In this document: one piece after another, positions 48,163 to 60,479 of the stretch
How positions within the stretch are numbered: the stretch's first letter is position 1
Layout: each line of letters begins with the position of its first letter
NCBI GenBank assembly: GCA_030549495.1
Contig: JAUIRK010000860.1
Coordinates: 401,153 to 465,152 of the forward strand
Length of the DNA stretch: 64,000 nucleotides
Direction: 5' to 3'
Source: Nectonema munidae
Lineage: Eukaryota; Nematomorpha; Nectonematoida; Nectonematidae
Made by a program: the position numbers and the translations under genes
Notes under the pieces: model-generated
What the model was told of the DNA's origin: nothing
The model's input: the letters and a program-made list of their open reading frames with translations, nothing else
The model's database searches: none

Positions 48163-49690
48163 TTATTGATTGCCAAGGAAAAACAGTTTAATCCTTTTTT
48201 TAAAGTTTTTCAGAATTGTCTCTTCTCGAATTACCTCAGGAAGGGAGTTCCAAACCTTCACTGCTCGGTTTAAAAAACTATTTCTGTATGTGGCAGTATA
48301 ACAACTCTTAATCATTATATTTTCTTTATTTCTTAAATTATATGTAACAAAATCTTTGGTTTGAAATAAAGAAAAATTGTTTACAAAATTGAGATTTTTA
48401 CATTTATACATGAAGATTGCGAGTTGAAACCTTTCAATTTGTTCAAGATTCATAATAGAATATTTTTTTCTTACATAATTATCAGAAAAGCCTGCAATAA
48501 ATCGAAGCGCCTTTTTCATTTTAGCTGCTGACCGGTTGAACTGAACTTTGGATGAATTTGACCAGATGAAGTTACAATATGAGATTTTTGAATGTATCAG
48601 TGCGTAATAAATTGTTATTTTCACTCTTTCGGATAGAAAATCTTTGATTTTCGAAATTTGTCCTAAAGTATATGATACATTTCGAATCACATTTTTATAA
48701 TGAGTAGTAAAACTTAAATCAGAGTCAAGACTTACCCCTAGATATTTGAAAGAGTAACACCTCGTTAAAGGACAGTTGCCTATGTTAATAATCAAATCAG
48801 ATTCGTGTTTACGTTTATTGAAAATAAGATATTTAGATTTTTTAATATTGATTGAAAGATTATGATATTCAGACCAGTTATATACTTCATTCAGAAAATT
48901 ATTTATATGGTCCACTTTATTTAATAAACTTATACTATGATGTAGTATTACACAATCATCAGCATACATTGAAATTTTAAATTGTTCGATGCTTAACAGA
49001 AAAATATCGTTAACATATATTAAAAAAAAGAGTGGACCCAGTATCGATCCTTGCGGTACACCCTTTTTAACTATAAGTGTGTTTGAAACGCGGTTATTTA
49101 AAACAGTAAACTGTTTCCTATTATGCAAATAACTTTTTAATAAAACAAGAAATTTTCCTCTAAACCCAAGATTAAACAGTTTATTGATGAGTATTTCATG
49201 GTTTACTGAATCAAAGGCTTTCTTATAATCGATGAAAATGCACAAACTTTTTAACTTTTTATCATATGAAGATGAAATTCTGTCAACAATCGAAGTTAAG
49301 GCCTCTTCAGTCGATACACCTTTCCTGAAACCGAACTGATTGCAATCAATTAGTTTGTATCTATTAATAAAACTTTCCATTCTTTTACAAATAATTTTTT
49401 CAAACAATTTGCTGAAATAAGGTACAAGACTTATTGGACGATAATTATTTTTATCATTGAGATTTCCTTGTTTAAAGATAGGAGTAATTTTGCTTATTTT
49501 CATCATATCTGGAAAACAACCTTCACGATAAATTTTATCATAAATAACTTTCAAATTATTACTCAAATAGTAAGATAATATTTTACCTAGTTTGTTGGAC
49601 ACATCATCCCAACCAAAGGAAGAAGATGAGTTGAATGTATTTGCTGCTGTCCATATTTCTTCAACTGAAATTTCATCAAAGTAAAATATA
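48163..49690 (-). mobile_element. 5'-truncated CR1/L2-like LINE, reverse transcriptase domain open
   Basis: The frame is open from about 49690 down to the stop at 48163; the first in-frame ATG lies near 49535, but this is only the C-terminal part of a normal ORF2. Conserved reverse-transcriptase blocks appear in order: NYRPISLVPYFSKLFEKI, NQFGFRKGVSTEEAL, FIDYKKAFDSVNHEIL (first Asp), GVPQGSILGPLFFLIYVNDI and MYADDCVI (catalytic YADD), then FKYLGVSLDSDLSF and the C-terminal LPEVIREETILKNFKKRI tail. The endonuclease and ORF1 are missing through 5' truncation, which is common for LINE insertions. No internal stop, so the copy is fairly young. The upstream residues (FDEISVEEIWTAANTF) are typical of the stretch between endonuclease and RT. 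48035-48162 is the 3' UTR. Confidence 0.9.
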
Positions 49691-49704
49691 TACTACATAT
49701 TATT

Positions 49705-49820
49705 ATATTTTACCTAGTTTGTTGGACACATCATTCCAACCAAAGGAAGAAGATGAGTTGAATGTATTTGCTGCTGTCCATATTTCTTCAACTGAAATTT
49801 CATCAAAGTAAAATATATAC
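49705..49820 (-). repeat. Tandem duplicate of the LINE 5' boundary
   Basis: A roughly 110-bp near-identical copy of 49585-49692 (one difference in the CATCCCAACC/CATTCCAACC phrase), placed directly before the truncated LINE. Confidence 0.85.
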
Positions 49821-49829
49821 TATATATTA

Positions 49830-50092
49830 CATATTTCAACCAATCATATAGTTTTTATGAAATAAAACTGCAATTTCAAAGTTAAATTTTTTGAACTTTT
49901 AGGTAGAATTTTTGAAATGTGGCTTTCAATATGTATGTAAAATATTTTTTGAAAATTTTTATTTTAAGTATATTTTTTAAGCATTTTACGATTTACACAT
50001 TTAAATATATAATAAGGATGGTAAGTTTTGCGAGTTGTCTCCCCGGAGGTCTTGCCAGACCTCTGATATGATTCGCTATACTTGAGTTAATA
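49830..50092 (-). repeat. GAGGTCT-hairpin repeat, array unit 1
   Basis: Inverted full unit ending in the hairpin and the tail TATGATTCGCTATACTTGAG. It is cut by the Helitron at 50093. Confidence 0.85.
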
Positions 50093-50637
50093 TCTATATT
50101 ATAATAAGCTAGCGTGTGTGTGTGTGTGTGTCTGTGTGTCGCTGGAAGCATTCTGATTGGTTGAAATTATTAAATGTTTTGTGTGTATTTTTATATGGTG
50201 TGATGAGTTTATGTGTGCGTATGTGTTTGAAGCATTCTGATTGGTTGAAATTATATGTTTTATGTGTATTTTTATATGTGTGATGAGTTCATATATCTGT
50301 AGTGTGAGTGTCGCTTGAAGCATTCTGATTGGTTGAAATATCTTTTGTATGTATTTTTATATGGTGTAATAGAAAAATACACAGAAAAGATACAAATATT
50401 CTAAAAACTGACCACCATACCATATAACACTTTTAGCAACTCAAAATACACATTACCCAGAATCCTATGTTTCGAGCGTAGTCTAAACAAAAAAAAACTA
50501 GCCGGTCCCGTGGTCGTTTTGAGCGAAGCGAATTTTAGTTAGCAACTCAATATACACACTACCCAGAATCCTATGTTTCGAGCGCAGCGAGAAACACTGT
50601 TTCGAGCGAAGCGAGAAACGACCACGGGACCGGCTAG
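50093..50637 (+). mobile_element. Complete non-autonomous Helitron
   Basis: Starts TCTATATTATAATAAGCTAG and ends GACCACGGGACCGGCTAG, with A before and T after, the canonical TC...CTAG ends inserted between A and T. A palindromic TTTCGAGCGAAGCGAGAAA precedes the 3' terminus. The next repeat unit (50926-50965) shows the uninterrupted target: GAGTTAATA followed directly by TTATTATATAATAG. Inside are a (GT)n run, three copies of AGCATTCTGATTGGTTGAAA, and an inverted second 3' end at 50498-50531 (CTAGCCGGTCCCGTGGTCGT). Confidence 0.92.
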
Positions 50638-51525
50638 TTATTATATAATAGATTATTATTATTATATATTACATAAACATTTCAACCAATCATATAGTTT
50701 TTATGAAATAAAACTGCAATTTCAAAGTTAAATTTTTTGAACTTTTAGGTAGAATTTTTGAAATGTGGCTTTCAATATGTATGTAAAATATTTTTTGAAA
50801 ATTTTTATTTTAAGTATATTTTTTAAGCATTTTACGATTTACACATTTAAATATATAATAAGGCTGGTAAGTTTTGCGAGTTGTCTCCCCGGAGGTCTTG
50901 CCAGACCTCTGATATGATTCGCTATACTTGAGTTAATATTATTATATAATAGATTATTATTATTATATATTACATAAACATTTCAACCAATCATATAGTT
51001 TTTATGAAATAAAACTGCAATTTCAAAGTTAAATTTTTTGAACTTTTAGGTAGAATTTTTGAAATGTGGCTTTCAATATGTATGTAAAATATTTTTTGAA
51101 AATTTTTATTTTAAGTATATTTTTAAGCATTTTACGATTTACACATTTAAATATATAATAAGGCTGGTAAGTTTTGCGAGTTGTCTCCCCGGAGGTCTTG
51201 CCAGACCTCTGATATGATTCGCTATACTTGAGTTAATATTATTATATAATAGATTATTATTATTATATATTACATAAACATTTCAACCAATCATATAGTT
51301 TTTATGAAATAAAACTGCAATTTCAAAGTTAAATTTTTTGAACTTTTAGGTAGAATTTTTGAAATGTGGCTTTCAATATGTATGTAAAATATTTTTTGAA
51401 AATTTTTATTTTAAGTATATTTTTTAAATATATATTTTACGATTTACACATTTAAATATATAATAAGGCTGGCAAGTTTGGCGAGTTGTCTCCCCGGAGG
51501 TCTTGCCAGACCTCTGATAGGCATG
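50638..51525 (-). repeat. GAGGTCT-hairpin repeat, array units 2-4
   Basis: Three near-identical tandem units of about 300 bp, each ending with GAGGTCTTGCCAGACCTC and the tail into the next unit. Unit 1 lies before the Helitron. Very high identity suggests recent tandem amplification. Confidence 0.9.
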
Positions 51526-51822
51526 TTTTCATAATAACACTTACTATAATTACTCTATATATTACAAATTAGAAAATATGAAATGAAGTACTGAATGTTT
51601 GCTGTTTTTTTTATTATCGGGATTTCATCTTAGCGGCTCCATCAGGCCTTTTGAAAAATCCGAATTTTGATGTAATTGTTTATTGTTTATTACATAAGTG
51701 TCTGAGCCAATCTGCACCATCGGAAAGGTTTTTTTTATTACACTTTATAATTTGTTATTTTTTTTTATGCATTTTTTTCTTGAATAAATCTTTCTTTCAA
51801 CAACAAATGAGAAATTTTTTTT
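51526..51822. other. Unassigned stretch
   Basis: No gene; may hold the 3' end of the minus-strand hAT remnant that follows. Confidence 0.4.
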
Positions 51823-53615
51823 CTAAAATTTATATAATTTTGCAAAAAGTTTATAACTTGAAAAACAAAAAAGTAAGAAATTGATGACTTCTTTAAAATG
51901 TAAGTCTTCTTTTATTTGAAAAAAAATTACGAATTTTTCTATGTCAATTTTTTTAGAATATTCTTTCATAAAAGAAAGAAATATTAAATTGTTTCTTCTA
52001 GACGGAGTCATGAATTTTCTAAGAGGGGTCATAATCCTGTTCAAGGTTGGAAAACTTCTTTCACAAACGGGTGTACTCGAAACTACCGTAAAAAGGCCTG
52101 AAAGAGAATAAGAGTCATTTTACATAATACAAAATTGCTTTAAAATATCTTCATATAGTTTATATATGTTAGGAAATGCTTCTTTAACTGGCTCGAGTAC
52201 TTCAAAAACATCAACAACGTTAGATACTTTCTGAATCTTTTTTTAATATATTCTTTTTCCGAAAAAATCTGCTGAGATTGTAGATTTTTTTTGATTTAAA
52301 AGGTTTCAGTTTTTCATATTCCAAAAATCCTACACTTTCAAGGGATAAATATGAAAGTGCTTTCAATATTGTGCAGTTTTTTTCATTAAACCTGAAAAAA
52401 CAATTAAAAGGATGAACATTTGTCGAAAACTAAACCTGTTGTCAACTTCCTCTAGAATCAATTGTAAGATTTCATCGTAGAAAATACGAAATTTTCTGTT
52501 TTTTTCTGCGTTATCATCGAAAATATTATTTGTGTAACTGGAATTGTCAACATAAAATCTCATTTTCTTTATTAATGAATCAAATTCGTTTTAGTCATCT
52601 TTGAACTCTAACAAAACTTTCACCAAATCTTCTACCAAACTTATCCTAATAATGATATTATTATCTTCTTTCCAAATCAATTAGTATAGAGCACTATTCA
52701 TGTAACTTCGAACATGCAGTTTACTTGGAGTTAGTCATTAGCAGGCTTCATTACAATAAGAAACTTTTAAAACATAGGCATTACAAATATTGAAGAATCG
52801 TTTTTAAAGCATGAAGTAAACCCCTTGCTTCGAAAGAAACATCTAGATCAGAACTATTTTTTACTTTTTCCAGAGAAGATATTATTTTTCTATAATTTTT
52901 TATCAATGAATTAACAACTTCATAATGTGATGTCAATCTTGTTGAAATAAATTTTTTGAATTGTTTACTGAAAAAAGTTTTAACTTTAATCTTTTTCGTG
53001 AACTTGTAAAGCCTGGTCATTAATGATAAAAGAAATTCAATATTGTTTATATGATGGAAAGATGCAGTGATAACTAAGTGAAACTGAGGGTTTATACAAT
53101 GCATATAATGAATGTATATTTCAAGTGCTTCACTGATTTTTTTTGGACTCCCTTTTTCTTGCCTGTTAAGATATCATATTTCATCTATAAGTACTGGTAG
53201 AAAAATATTACCTGACATCACGTAAGTGCCATCATAGCATTGACTCATAATTTTGTGTTTTTGAATTTTACACTCATCAAGAATGTCCAGAATTGCGATG
53301 CTGATAGAATCACATTCTTTCAGATAGACCATGCTAATTAATGCTTCCTTTACGGTCTTTCCTTTCAAAAATCTCAACACCTTACACAAAAAAAAGGAAT
53401 CAATGAAAATGAGCACCCCATTAAACTACTTAAAATTGACAGACATTCTTTTCCACTTATATCTTTTGTTCCATCAGCTTTTAATGATAGATATGTTGAG
53501 TTATTGATTTCAAGTATTATTTTTTGTAGAACAAAACTTTTTAAAGATGCAACTATTTCATTTTGTATTCTTGGTGACAAATAAGTGGAATTTTTTGGAA
53601 TGGAAACTGCAATCT
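51823..53615 (-). pseudogene. Decayed DUF4371-type hAT transposase (ZMYM1-like)
   Basis: Read on the minus strand: KNSTYLSPRIQNEIVASLK, then YLSLKADGTKDISGKECLSI (the catalytic-region block with the ADGT.DIS motif), KTVKEALISM, IMSQCYDGTYVMSG (second acidic block), MHCINPQFHLVI, STRLTSHYEVVNSLIKNY, and at the end FPTLNRIMTPLRKFMTPSRR, the C-terminal dimerisation region. The motif order equals that of DUF4371/ZMYM1-like hAT transposases. Several frame changes and stops separate the segments (for example around 53400, 53110 and between 52780 and 52050), so it is a pseudogene. The N-terminal zinc-finger part was not found upstream. Terminal repeats not located. Confidence 0.85.
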
Positions 53616-54396
53616 AATCTTTCCGATAAAAATTAATCATTAGATAATAAAATTATCAGTGCTGGAACATGACTTATTTGAAAGTTTCAAAAACTTTCTT
53701 AATATATTTCATTTATCCATATGTTCAATTTCTATTTTGAGAATTTCAAAGATAAAAATAGTATATCAAACTTCCTCAATATTAAAACTTCACTTTTGGG
53801 CATAACTTACATTAATATTATTCGCTTCACCCGATATATCGACTTCTTCAGGGGTTATCAAAAAAATTTATGTTGATAAATATGCTTTTAACAGAATTTT
53901 TTATAAAAAAATAATATCAAAATGGTGAATATGTTAAAGTTTGTCTTGAAATAACATGCAGTGAAAAGAGTTTTTTGACTATTTTGTGCTTATCATAAAA
54001 TTATACAAACTCAAAAATAAGTTGAATGAACTAGTTACAAAAATTTAATAAAAAAATTTCTCAAGTGAAAAAAAATAACCTAAAAAAACTTATTCGTCAA
54101 ATTAAATTAACTAAATTTTAGAATTGATCATTTACTTTATTTTTATATCTGATTTAACTATGAATTTTCAAAGATTTTCCTAATTTTCAAATTTAAATAA
54201 CCTAGTTAAAACAACTAACTGATCGACATCTTCATTAATGCAACTTTTAGTTTTGACAATGTGATATGAAGGATCTTTATAGAATTACTGTATATTTTGA
54301 TCAAAATGAGGACTGATATTGTTTGAAATTCAGTTTCTTACATTTTGAAGACAGTTCGAACTCTATTTTTTCGTGAACTGTATAATTAAAACTTCA
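53616..54396. other. Non-coding A+T-rich stretch
   Basis: No gene or repeat recognised. It may contain the missing 5' part of the hAT remnant in an unreadable state. Confidence 0.4.
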
Positions 54397-54759
54397 GTAA
54401 CCCTATTAGTGATGGGGGGCGTAAAACGCCCCCCCCCCCTTGGCTAAAAAATTAATTGTAGAAAATTGGCTGAATCATATCCCTTCAAATTTTGTGACTT
54501 TTCCTAAAATCGCTAGCTGCATCTTTTGAAACCATTTTCATGGTAGTTGAATGACCCCTTCATGTCCAAAACTGTCAATCAAAATAAAAAAATTTTATTT
54601 TTCAGCAAAATTTTGACATTATCTGTACTTAACCTTATAACTTAGGATCTATATTATATAATACCCTGAAAATTTATAATTATATACAGTTTAGAACGCA
54701 TAACACTTTATATATTTAATTTTTTCAATAATCATGGCTACTTTTTAGAAAATGTCAAT

Positions 54760-56660
54760 CAAAATTTTGATTGATCAAAAATATATCTAATAAAATATAC
54801 TTTCAAATTTTACATAAAATATATGTTTTTATACAAAATCGGTCATGCTGTTTTCATTTCTGAACTCATTTTTAACATTTAGGATATGAAAATACCTATA
54901 TGTGTTAACCAAATTTGCGGTTTACTTCTGAAAATTGTCTCCAAAAACATTCCTTAACATTTTACATAAAAACATATGTGTTATACTAAATCGGACATGC
55001 TGGTTTCATTTCTGGACTCATTTTTTACGTTTAGGATCTGAAAATACCTATAAGTGTTCATTAAATTTGCGGTTTACTTCTAAAAATTGTCTCCAAATAC
55101 ATTCATTCAAATTTTACAATGAAATATATGTTTTATACCAAATCAACCATGCTGTTTTCATTTCTGAACTCATTTGTCACATTTAGAGGTTTTAAAATAT
55201 CAGTCAAAATTTGCGGTTTACTTCTAAAAGCTATCTCCAAAAATATTCTATAAATTTTACATGAAATATTTGTTTTTATACCAAATCGATCATCATTTTT
55301 GAACTCATTTTTTACATTTAGGATTTGGAAATACCTATAAGTGTTAATCAAATTTGCGGTTTACTTCTGAAAATTGTCTCCAAAAACATTCCTTCACATT
55401 TTACATAAAAACATATGTGTTATACTAAATCGGACATGCTGGTTTCATTTCTGGACTCATTTTTTACGTTTAGGATTTGAAAATATCTATAAGTGTTCAT
55501 TAAATTTGGGGTTTACTTCTAAAAATTGTCTCCAAATACATTCATTCAAATTTTACAATGAAATATATGTTTTATACCAAATCAACCATGCTGTTTTCAT
55601 TTCTGAACTCATTTTTCACATTTAGAGGTTTTAAAATATCAGTCAAAATTTGCGGTTTACTTATAAAAGCTATCTCCAAAAATATTCTATAAATTTTACA
55701 TGAAATATTTGTTTTTATACCAAATCGATCATGCTTTTTTCATTTTTGAATTCATTTTTTACATTTAGGATTTGGAAATACCTATAAGTATTAATCAAAT
55801 TTGCGGTTTACTTCTGAAAATTGTCTCCAAAAATATTTTCTTGAAATATATGTTTTAATACCAAATCAATCATCATGCTGGTTTCATTTCTGGACTCATT
55901 TTTTACGTTTAGGATGTGAAAATACCTATAAGTGTTAATCAAATTTGCGGTTTACTTCTAAAAATTGTCTCCAAAAACATTCATTCAAATTTTACAATTA
56001 AATATATGTTTTTATACCAAATCAACCATGCTAGTTTCATTTATAGACTCAATTTTTGCAGTTTGAATTTGAAAATACATATAAGTATCAATTAAATTTG
56101 CGTTTAGTTCTAAAATTTGTTTTTATAGCAAATATATCATGATGATTTCATTTCTGAACACAGTTTTCGCATTTAGAGGTTTTACTGCTAGTGTCAATCA
56201 AATTTGCGGTTTATGTTTGAAAACTATATCCCAAAATATTCTCTCTAATTTTACATTATATTTATGTTTTTATACCAATTTGACCATGATAATTTTTATT
56301 TCTGAAATCATTTTTTGCATTTAGCGGTTTTAAATGTCTGAAAGTGTCAATAAATTTTCGATTTACGTCTAATGTCTGCAGAAATATTTTTGAAATTTAA
56401 ATAAAATATGTGTTTTTATGCCAAATGGAAGATGCTGGTTTTATTTTTGGACTCAGGTTTGGCATTTATGGTTTTAAAATATCTGAAAGCTTGAATAAGA
56501 TTTGCGGTTTACTTCTAGATACTGTTTTCAAAAATATTTTCAAAAAAATAAAATATCTGTTTTATACCAAATCGACTATGCTTATTTTATTTCTGTACTG
56601 GATTTTGGATAATACGGTTAAAAAATATCTCGAAGTGGCAATTGAATTAGTAATGTATGC
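54760..56660 (+). repeat. Tandem array A of copy 2
   Basis: About 12 diverged units of roughly 145-150 bp with the landmark TTTGCGGTTTACTTCTAAAA (54915, 55065, 55210, 55355, 55505 and so on). Confidence 0.85.
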
Positions 56661-57759
56661 CTGAAAAACAGTTCTGTAAAAAAATTTCAAAAAATGGCTG
56701 CATATTAGGTATATAGTAAAAATATACTTTTTTTTTGTATATTTTGGCTTATAATACTTTCTACAAGCATCTTAGGTATGAAATATTTATTAAAAAAAAA
56801 TAAAACGTATTATAAAATCTTTTGAAAATTTGTATGAGAGAAGGAACCAAGTTGAAAACTAATTGAAAAGAGAACATGTGATCAAAACAAATAATTAAAT
56901 AAAATATGTATCTTGACTAAATGGAAGATCTACAATGTTCTAATGAACTAGGAAGTGGTTTAATTATATAATATTACATGCTTCAAAAAAGATTTTGACT
57001 GTAAAAAAAAAGTTCCTCTTTTACAAATGAAAAATATTTAAATCTATAGCTTATCATCTAGGATTACAGTTAACATTTAGCTAAGATGGGTAGGAAATCT
57101 GAAAATTTAGAATAGGTCAGATTTATCAAAAATGGCACAGGTGCCAATATGTGAGAATTTAGTCACTATCAAGATATTTTTAATTTAAATTGAATTTGTC
57201 CATCTTTTTCCTTTTGTGTCAAAGAGATAATTTTTTAGATGAAGAACGTTGACAACTTTATGTAATTGAACAATCAACATCACGAATGATTCATCAGAAA
57301 AAATCCTTTGAAATAAGATTGGTTGACAAATATTCAAGCTTGATAATAAAATACACGATACTGATAAAAAAAAGTCTAAGATCACCAAGAAGAATCTTTA
57401 ATCAGAATGCTTTGAGAGAGGAAAAAAGTAATTTTATCCTTATAAAAAAATTTTCGAACACACATTGAAGAATATAAATTTTTAATGAAAAAAGAGCTAC
57501 CAAGAAAGGATCATCATAGAATGAATAGCAAAATTACATACTGTAAATTATAATATGACGTAGAGACTACGAGCCGATAACGAATTTGTAGCCGAAAAGA
57601 TGGAGGTCCTATCAAGTTACATAAGTTACTGTAGAATAAAATATTTTGAGTGAATTAAACACCTAAAGTTGGTTTATTAAATAAATTAAGAAAATAATTA
57701 CCAGAGAAATACTGCAAGTAGAAGTTATTTTTATGTTTATGTATTTGACATTGATTTAC
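56661..57759. other. Spacer of copy 2
   Basis: No recognisable gene. A short frame at 57185-57388 (minus) is not convincing. Confidence 0.4.
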
Positions 57760-59170
57760 AGGTTTAATAGATTTTTTGACAGGTTTTATTGATTTTATAA
57801 AAAATGAACATCACCATTAAATTCTGCATACTTATAATGTATAAAAAACTTTAAAAGAATCAAAATTTTAATTTTGACATGGGCTGTAATATTTAAATTA
57901 TTTTGTCAGGTTTGACTAATTTTTTATAATAAAAAAAGGAATATAACCAGTAAACACAGCCTACTTGAAAATGGGTATATGTGTGTAAAAAACATTATAT
58001 AATTATTTAGATAAAAATTTTCTTTTTTGAGATGAGTTGTCATATGTAAATCACTTTTTTGACAGGTTTGAATGATTTTCATAAAAAATGAATATCACCA
58101 CTGAATTCAGCATATTTGAAAATGGGTATACATGTGTAAAAAACTTTATATACTTATTTAGATAAAAAGTTCCTTTTTGAGATGAGCTGTCACATTTAGA
58201 TCAATTTTTTGACAGGTTTAATTGATTTTCATAAAAAATGAATATCACCACTGAATTCAGCATATTTGAAAATGGGTATATATGTGTAAAAAACTTTATA
58301 TACTTATTTAGATAAAAAGTTCCTTTTTGAGATGTACTGTCACATTTAGATCAATTTTTTGACAGGTTTGATTGATTTTCATAAAAAATGAATATCACCA
58401 CTGAATTCAGCTTACTTGAAAATGGGTATACATGTGTAAAAACTTTATATACTTATTTAGATAAAAAGTTCCTTTTTGAGATAAGCTGTCACATTTAGAT
58501 CAATTTTTTGACAGGTTGGATTGATTTTCATAAAAAATGAATATCACCACTGAATTCAGCTTACTTGAAAATGGGTATACATGTGTAAAAAACTTTATAT
58601 AATTATTTAGATAAAAAGTTTCTTTTTTGAGATGAGCTGTCACATTTAGATCAATTTTTTGACAGGTTTGATTGATTTTCATAAAAAATAAATATCACCA
58701 CTGAATTCAGCATATTTGAAAATGGGTATACATGTGTAAAAAACTTTATATACTTATTTAGATAAAAAGTTCCTTTTTGAGATGAGCTGTCACATTTAGA
58801 TCAATTTTTTGACAGGTTTGATTGATTTTCATAAAAAAATGAATATCACCACTGAATTCAGCTTACTTGAAAATGGGTATACATGTGTAAAAAACTTTAT
58901 ATACTTATTTAGATAAAAAGTTCTTTTTTGAGATGAGCTGTCACATTTAGATCAATTTTTTGACAGGTTTGATTGATTTTCATAAAAAATGAATATCACC
59001 ACTGAATTCAGCATACTTGAAAATGGGTATACATGTGTAAAAAACTTTATATACTTATTTAGATAAAAAGTTCCTTTTTGAGATGAGCTGTCAAATATAA
59101 ATCAATTTTTTGATAGGTTTGATTGATTTTGATAAAAAATGGACATCACCACTGAATTCAGCATCGTTGA
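57760..59170 (+). repeat. Tandem array B of copy 2
   Basis: Nine to ten units of about 150 bp, more uniform than array A; landmarks GAATATCACCACTGAATTCA and GATCAATTTTTTGACAGG. Confidence 0.88.
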
Positions 59171-59313
59171 AATATATATGTAACATTAAAAATATTTTTA
59201 AAAACTTATTAATCTCTGAGAAAAATAGGGGGGGGGGCACTTTACGAACCCCCCCCCCCCCCCCCCCCCCAGCACTTGAGCGCACAAATTTTGCCCAGCA
59301 CTAATAGGGTTAA

Positions 59314-60102
59314 TACTGTCTGCATCACAGTGATATCACAGGATAATAAGCGCATATCATAGAAGCATATGGTGATGATGAAAAATGATCTGACATTCAA
59401 GCAATTGTAGTCAGGCATATTTTGATGGCAATACATTATGACAAAGTAAATTTTAAGTTATGAAAAGTAATTTTTACTATTCCTCCATCATCACATTCAA
59501 AATTGCATTTACGCCTTTCCTTCAACGACACATTTATTTGATGGGAAAAACAAACAAATGACGATTCAGCCAGAAGTAAGTCTTTTTGACAGCGTTATAA
59601 AGGGAGTTTTGCTATTTCTTTCATAGAAATGTTTTTTTGTAAAATCATTTTCAAGCCACGTTTCGTATGGCTAGCTACAAATCCAGACAGAAGGTAAACG
59701 AAGGTGGATCAGCACTTTTAGTGCAAACAAAATCCTTGGGATGATGACAAAAATTTCTAATTATAAAAGGACATGTAATACTTTCAAAGGAGCTCTGCCA
59801 GAATTCTACACCCTCTTCCGAAATGCTGCTTTTTTTCTTGATAGCATTCGTTCTCAATTGTCAAGCTACAGGTGATTTTTCAAAGTTCTTTCTAAATACG
59901 AGATAGGTTCTGTCATATACAACATATCATTAAGAAAATAATACAAAATATTTTAAAACAAAAATTTAACACCTCTAAAAGATCAAAAATATATTTAAAA
60001 GTGCAAGATGCAACATAAAAATGCAAGGAAATACAATTTATGAATTCACTGGCTTTCACATGGATGATAGTTATATTTAAAACAATTCAGCATCTCATAC
60101 CT
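59314..60102. other. Unassigned stretch with one possible minus-strand exon
   Basis: Less A+T rich than most of the window. A 60-codon minus-strand frame at 59675-59857 (CPFIIRNFCHHPKDFVC) has several Cys and His and could be a piece of a zinc-binding transposase N-terminus; no family match is claimed. Confidence 0.25.
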
Positions 60103-60479
60103 CAGTTGTTCCCAACCTTTTTCTTCCCAACGAAACAATTCAGCATCTCATACATCAGTTGTTCCCAACCTTTTTCTTCCCAACGCCCCCTTAATTGAAT
60201 TTTTTTCCCACCGCCCACTTATTTCTATAACACTTCAAAAAGTGGAAAAATAAAATACTATTTTGTATAAAAAAGTAAACAAAAACCAGGTTAAAAACTT
60301 TTTATATGAAATAAATTTAAAAAATATAAATAATGAAATTTTTTGAAAATTCAATGGCTTCCTTGCGGCTCGTGATTTTTCATTATTTCACTGAAATTAG
60401 GCTGTATATTTGTAAGTTTAAGTCTTAAGTCGCCTGTTTCATCTATTTTCAGCTTATTTGTTTGTTTATTTTTCAAATA
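60103..60479 (-). mobile_element. 3' end of a hAT element, with duplicated terminal repeat
   Basis: CAGTTGTTCCCAACCTTTTT at 60103 and again at 60156 is a typical hAT terminal sequence; the 53-bp segment is tandemly duplicated. The minus-strand reading LRLKLTNIQPNFSEIMKNHE with stop at 60351-60353 is the C-terminus of the transposase that continues at 62379, beyond the pogo insertion. Confidence 0.8.

Larger units (their letters stand above)
54401..59309. mobile_element. Large non-autonomous piggyBac-like element, copy 2
   Basis: 4909 bp. Left end CCCTATTAGTGATGG, right end (inverted) CCCTATTAGTGCTGG, right flank TTAA (59310-59313), left flank GTAA (a one-base change from TTAA). Same plan as copy 1: C/G tracts near the ends, array A, spacer, array B. 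No transposase. Confidence 0.85.

Noticed and set aside
54935-56664. Repeated frames with similar 83-residue translations (MSPKTFLNILHKNICVI)
   Set aside because: They follow the 150-bp units of array A and drift out of frame between units.
59228-59271. Long C and G runs as a regulatory or quadruplex signal
   Set aside because: Similar runs occur near the ends of both piggyBac-like copies, so they belong to the element; their exact length may also be a sequencing error.
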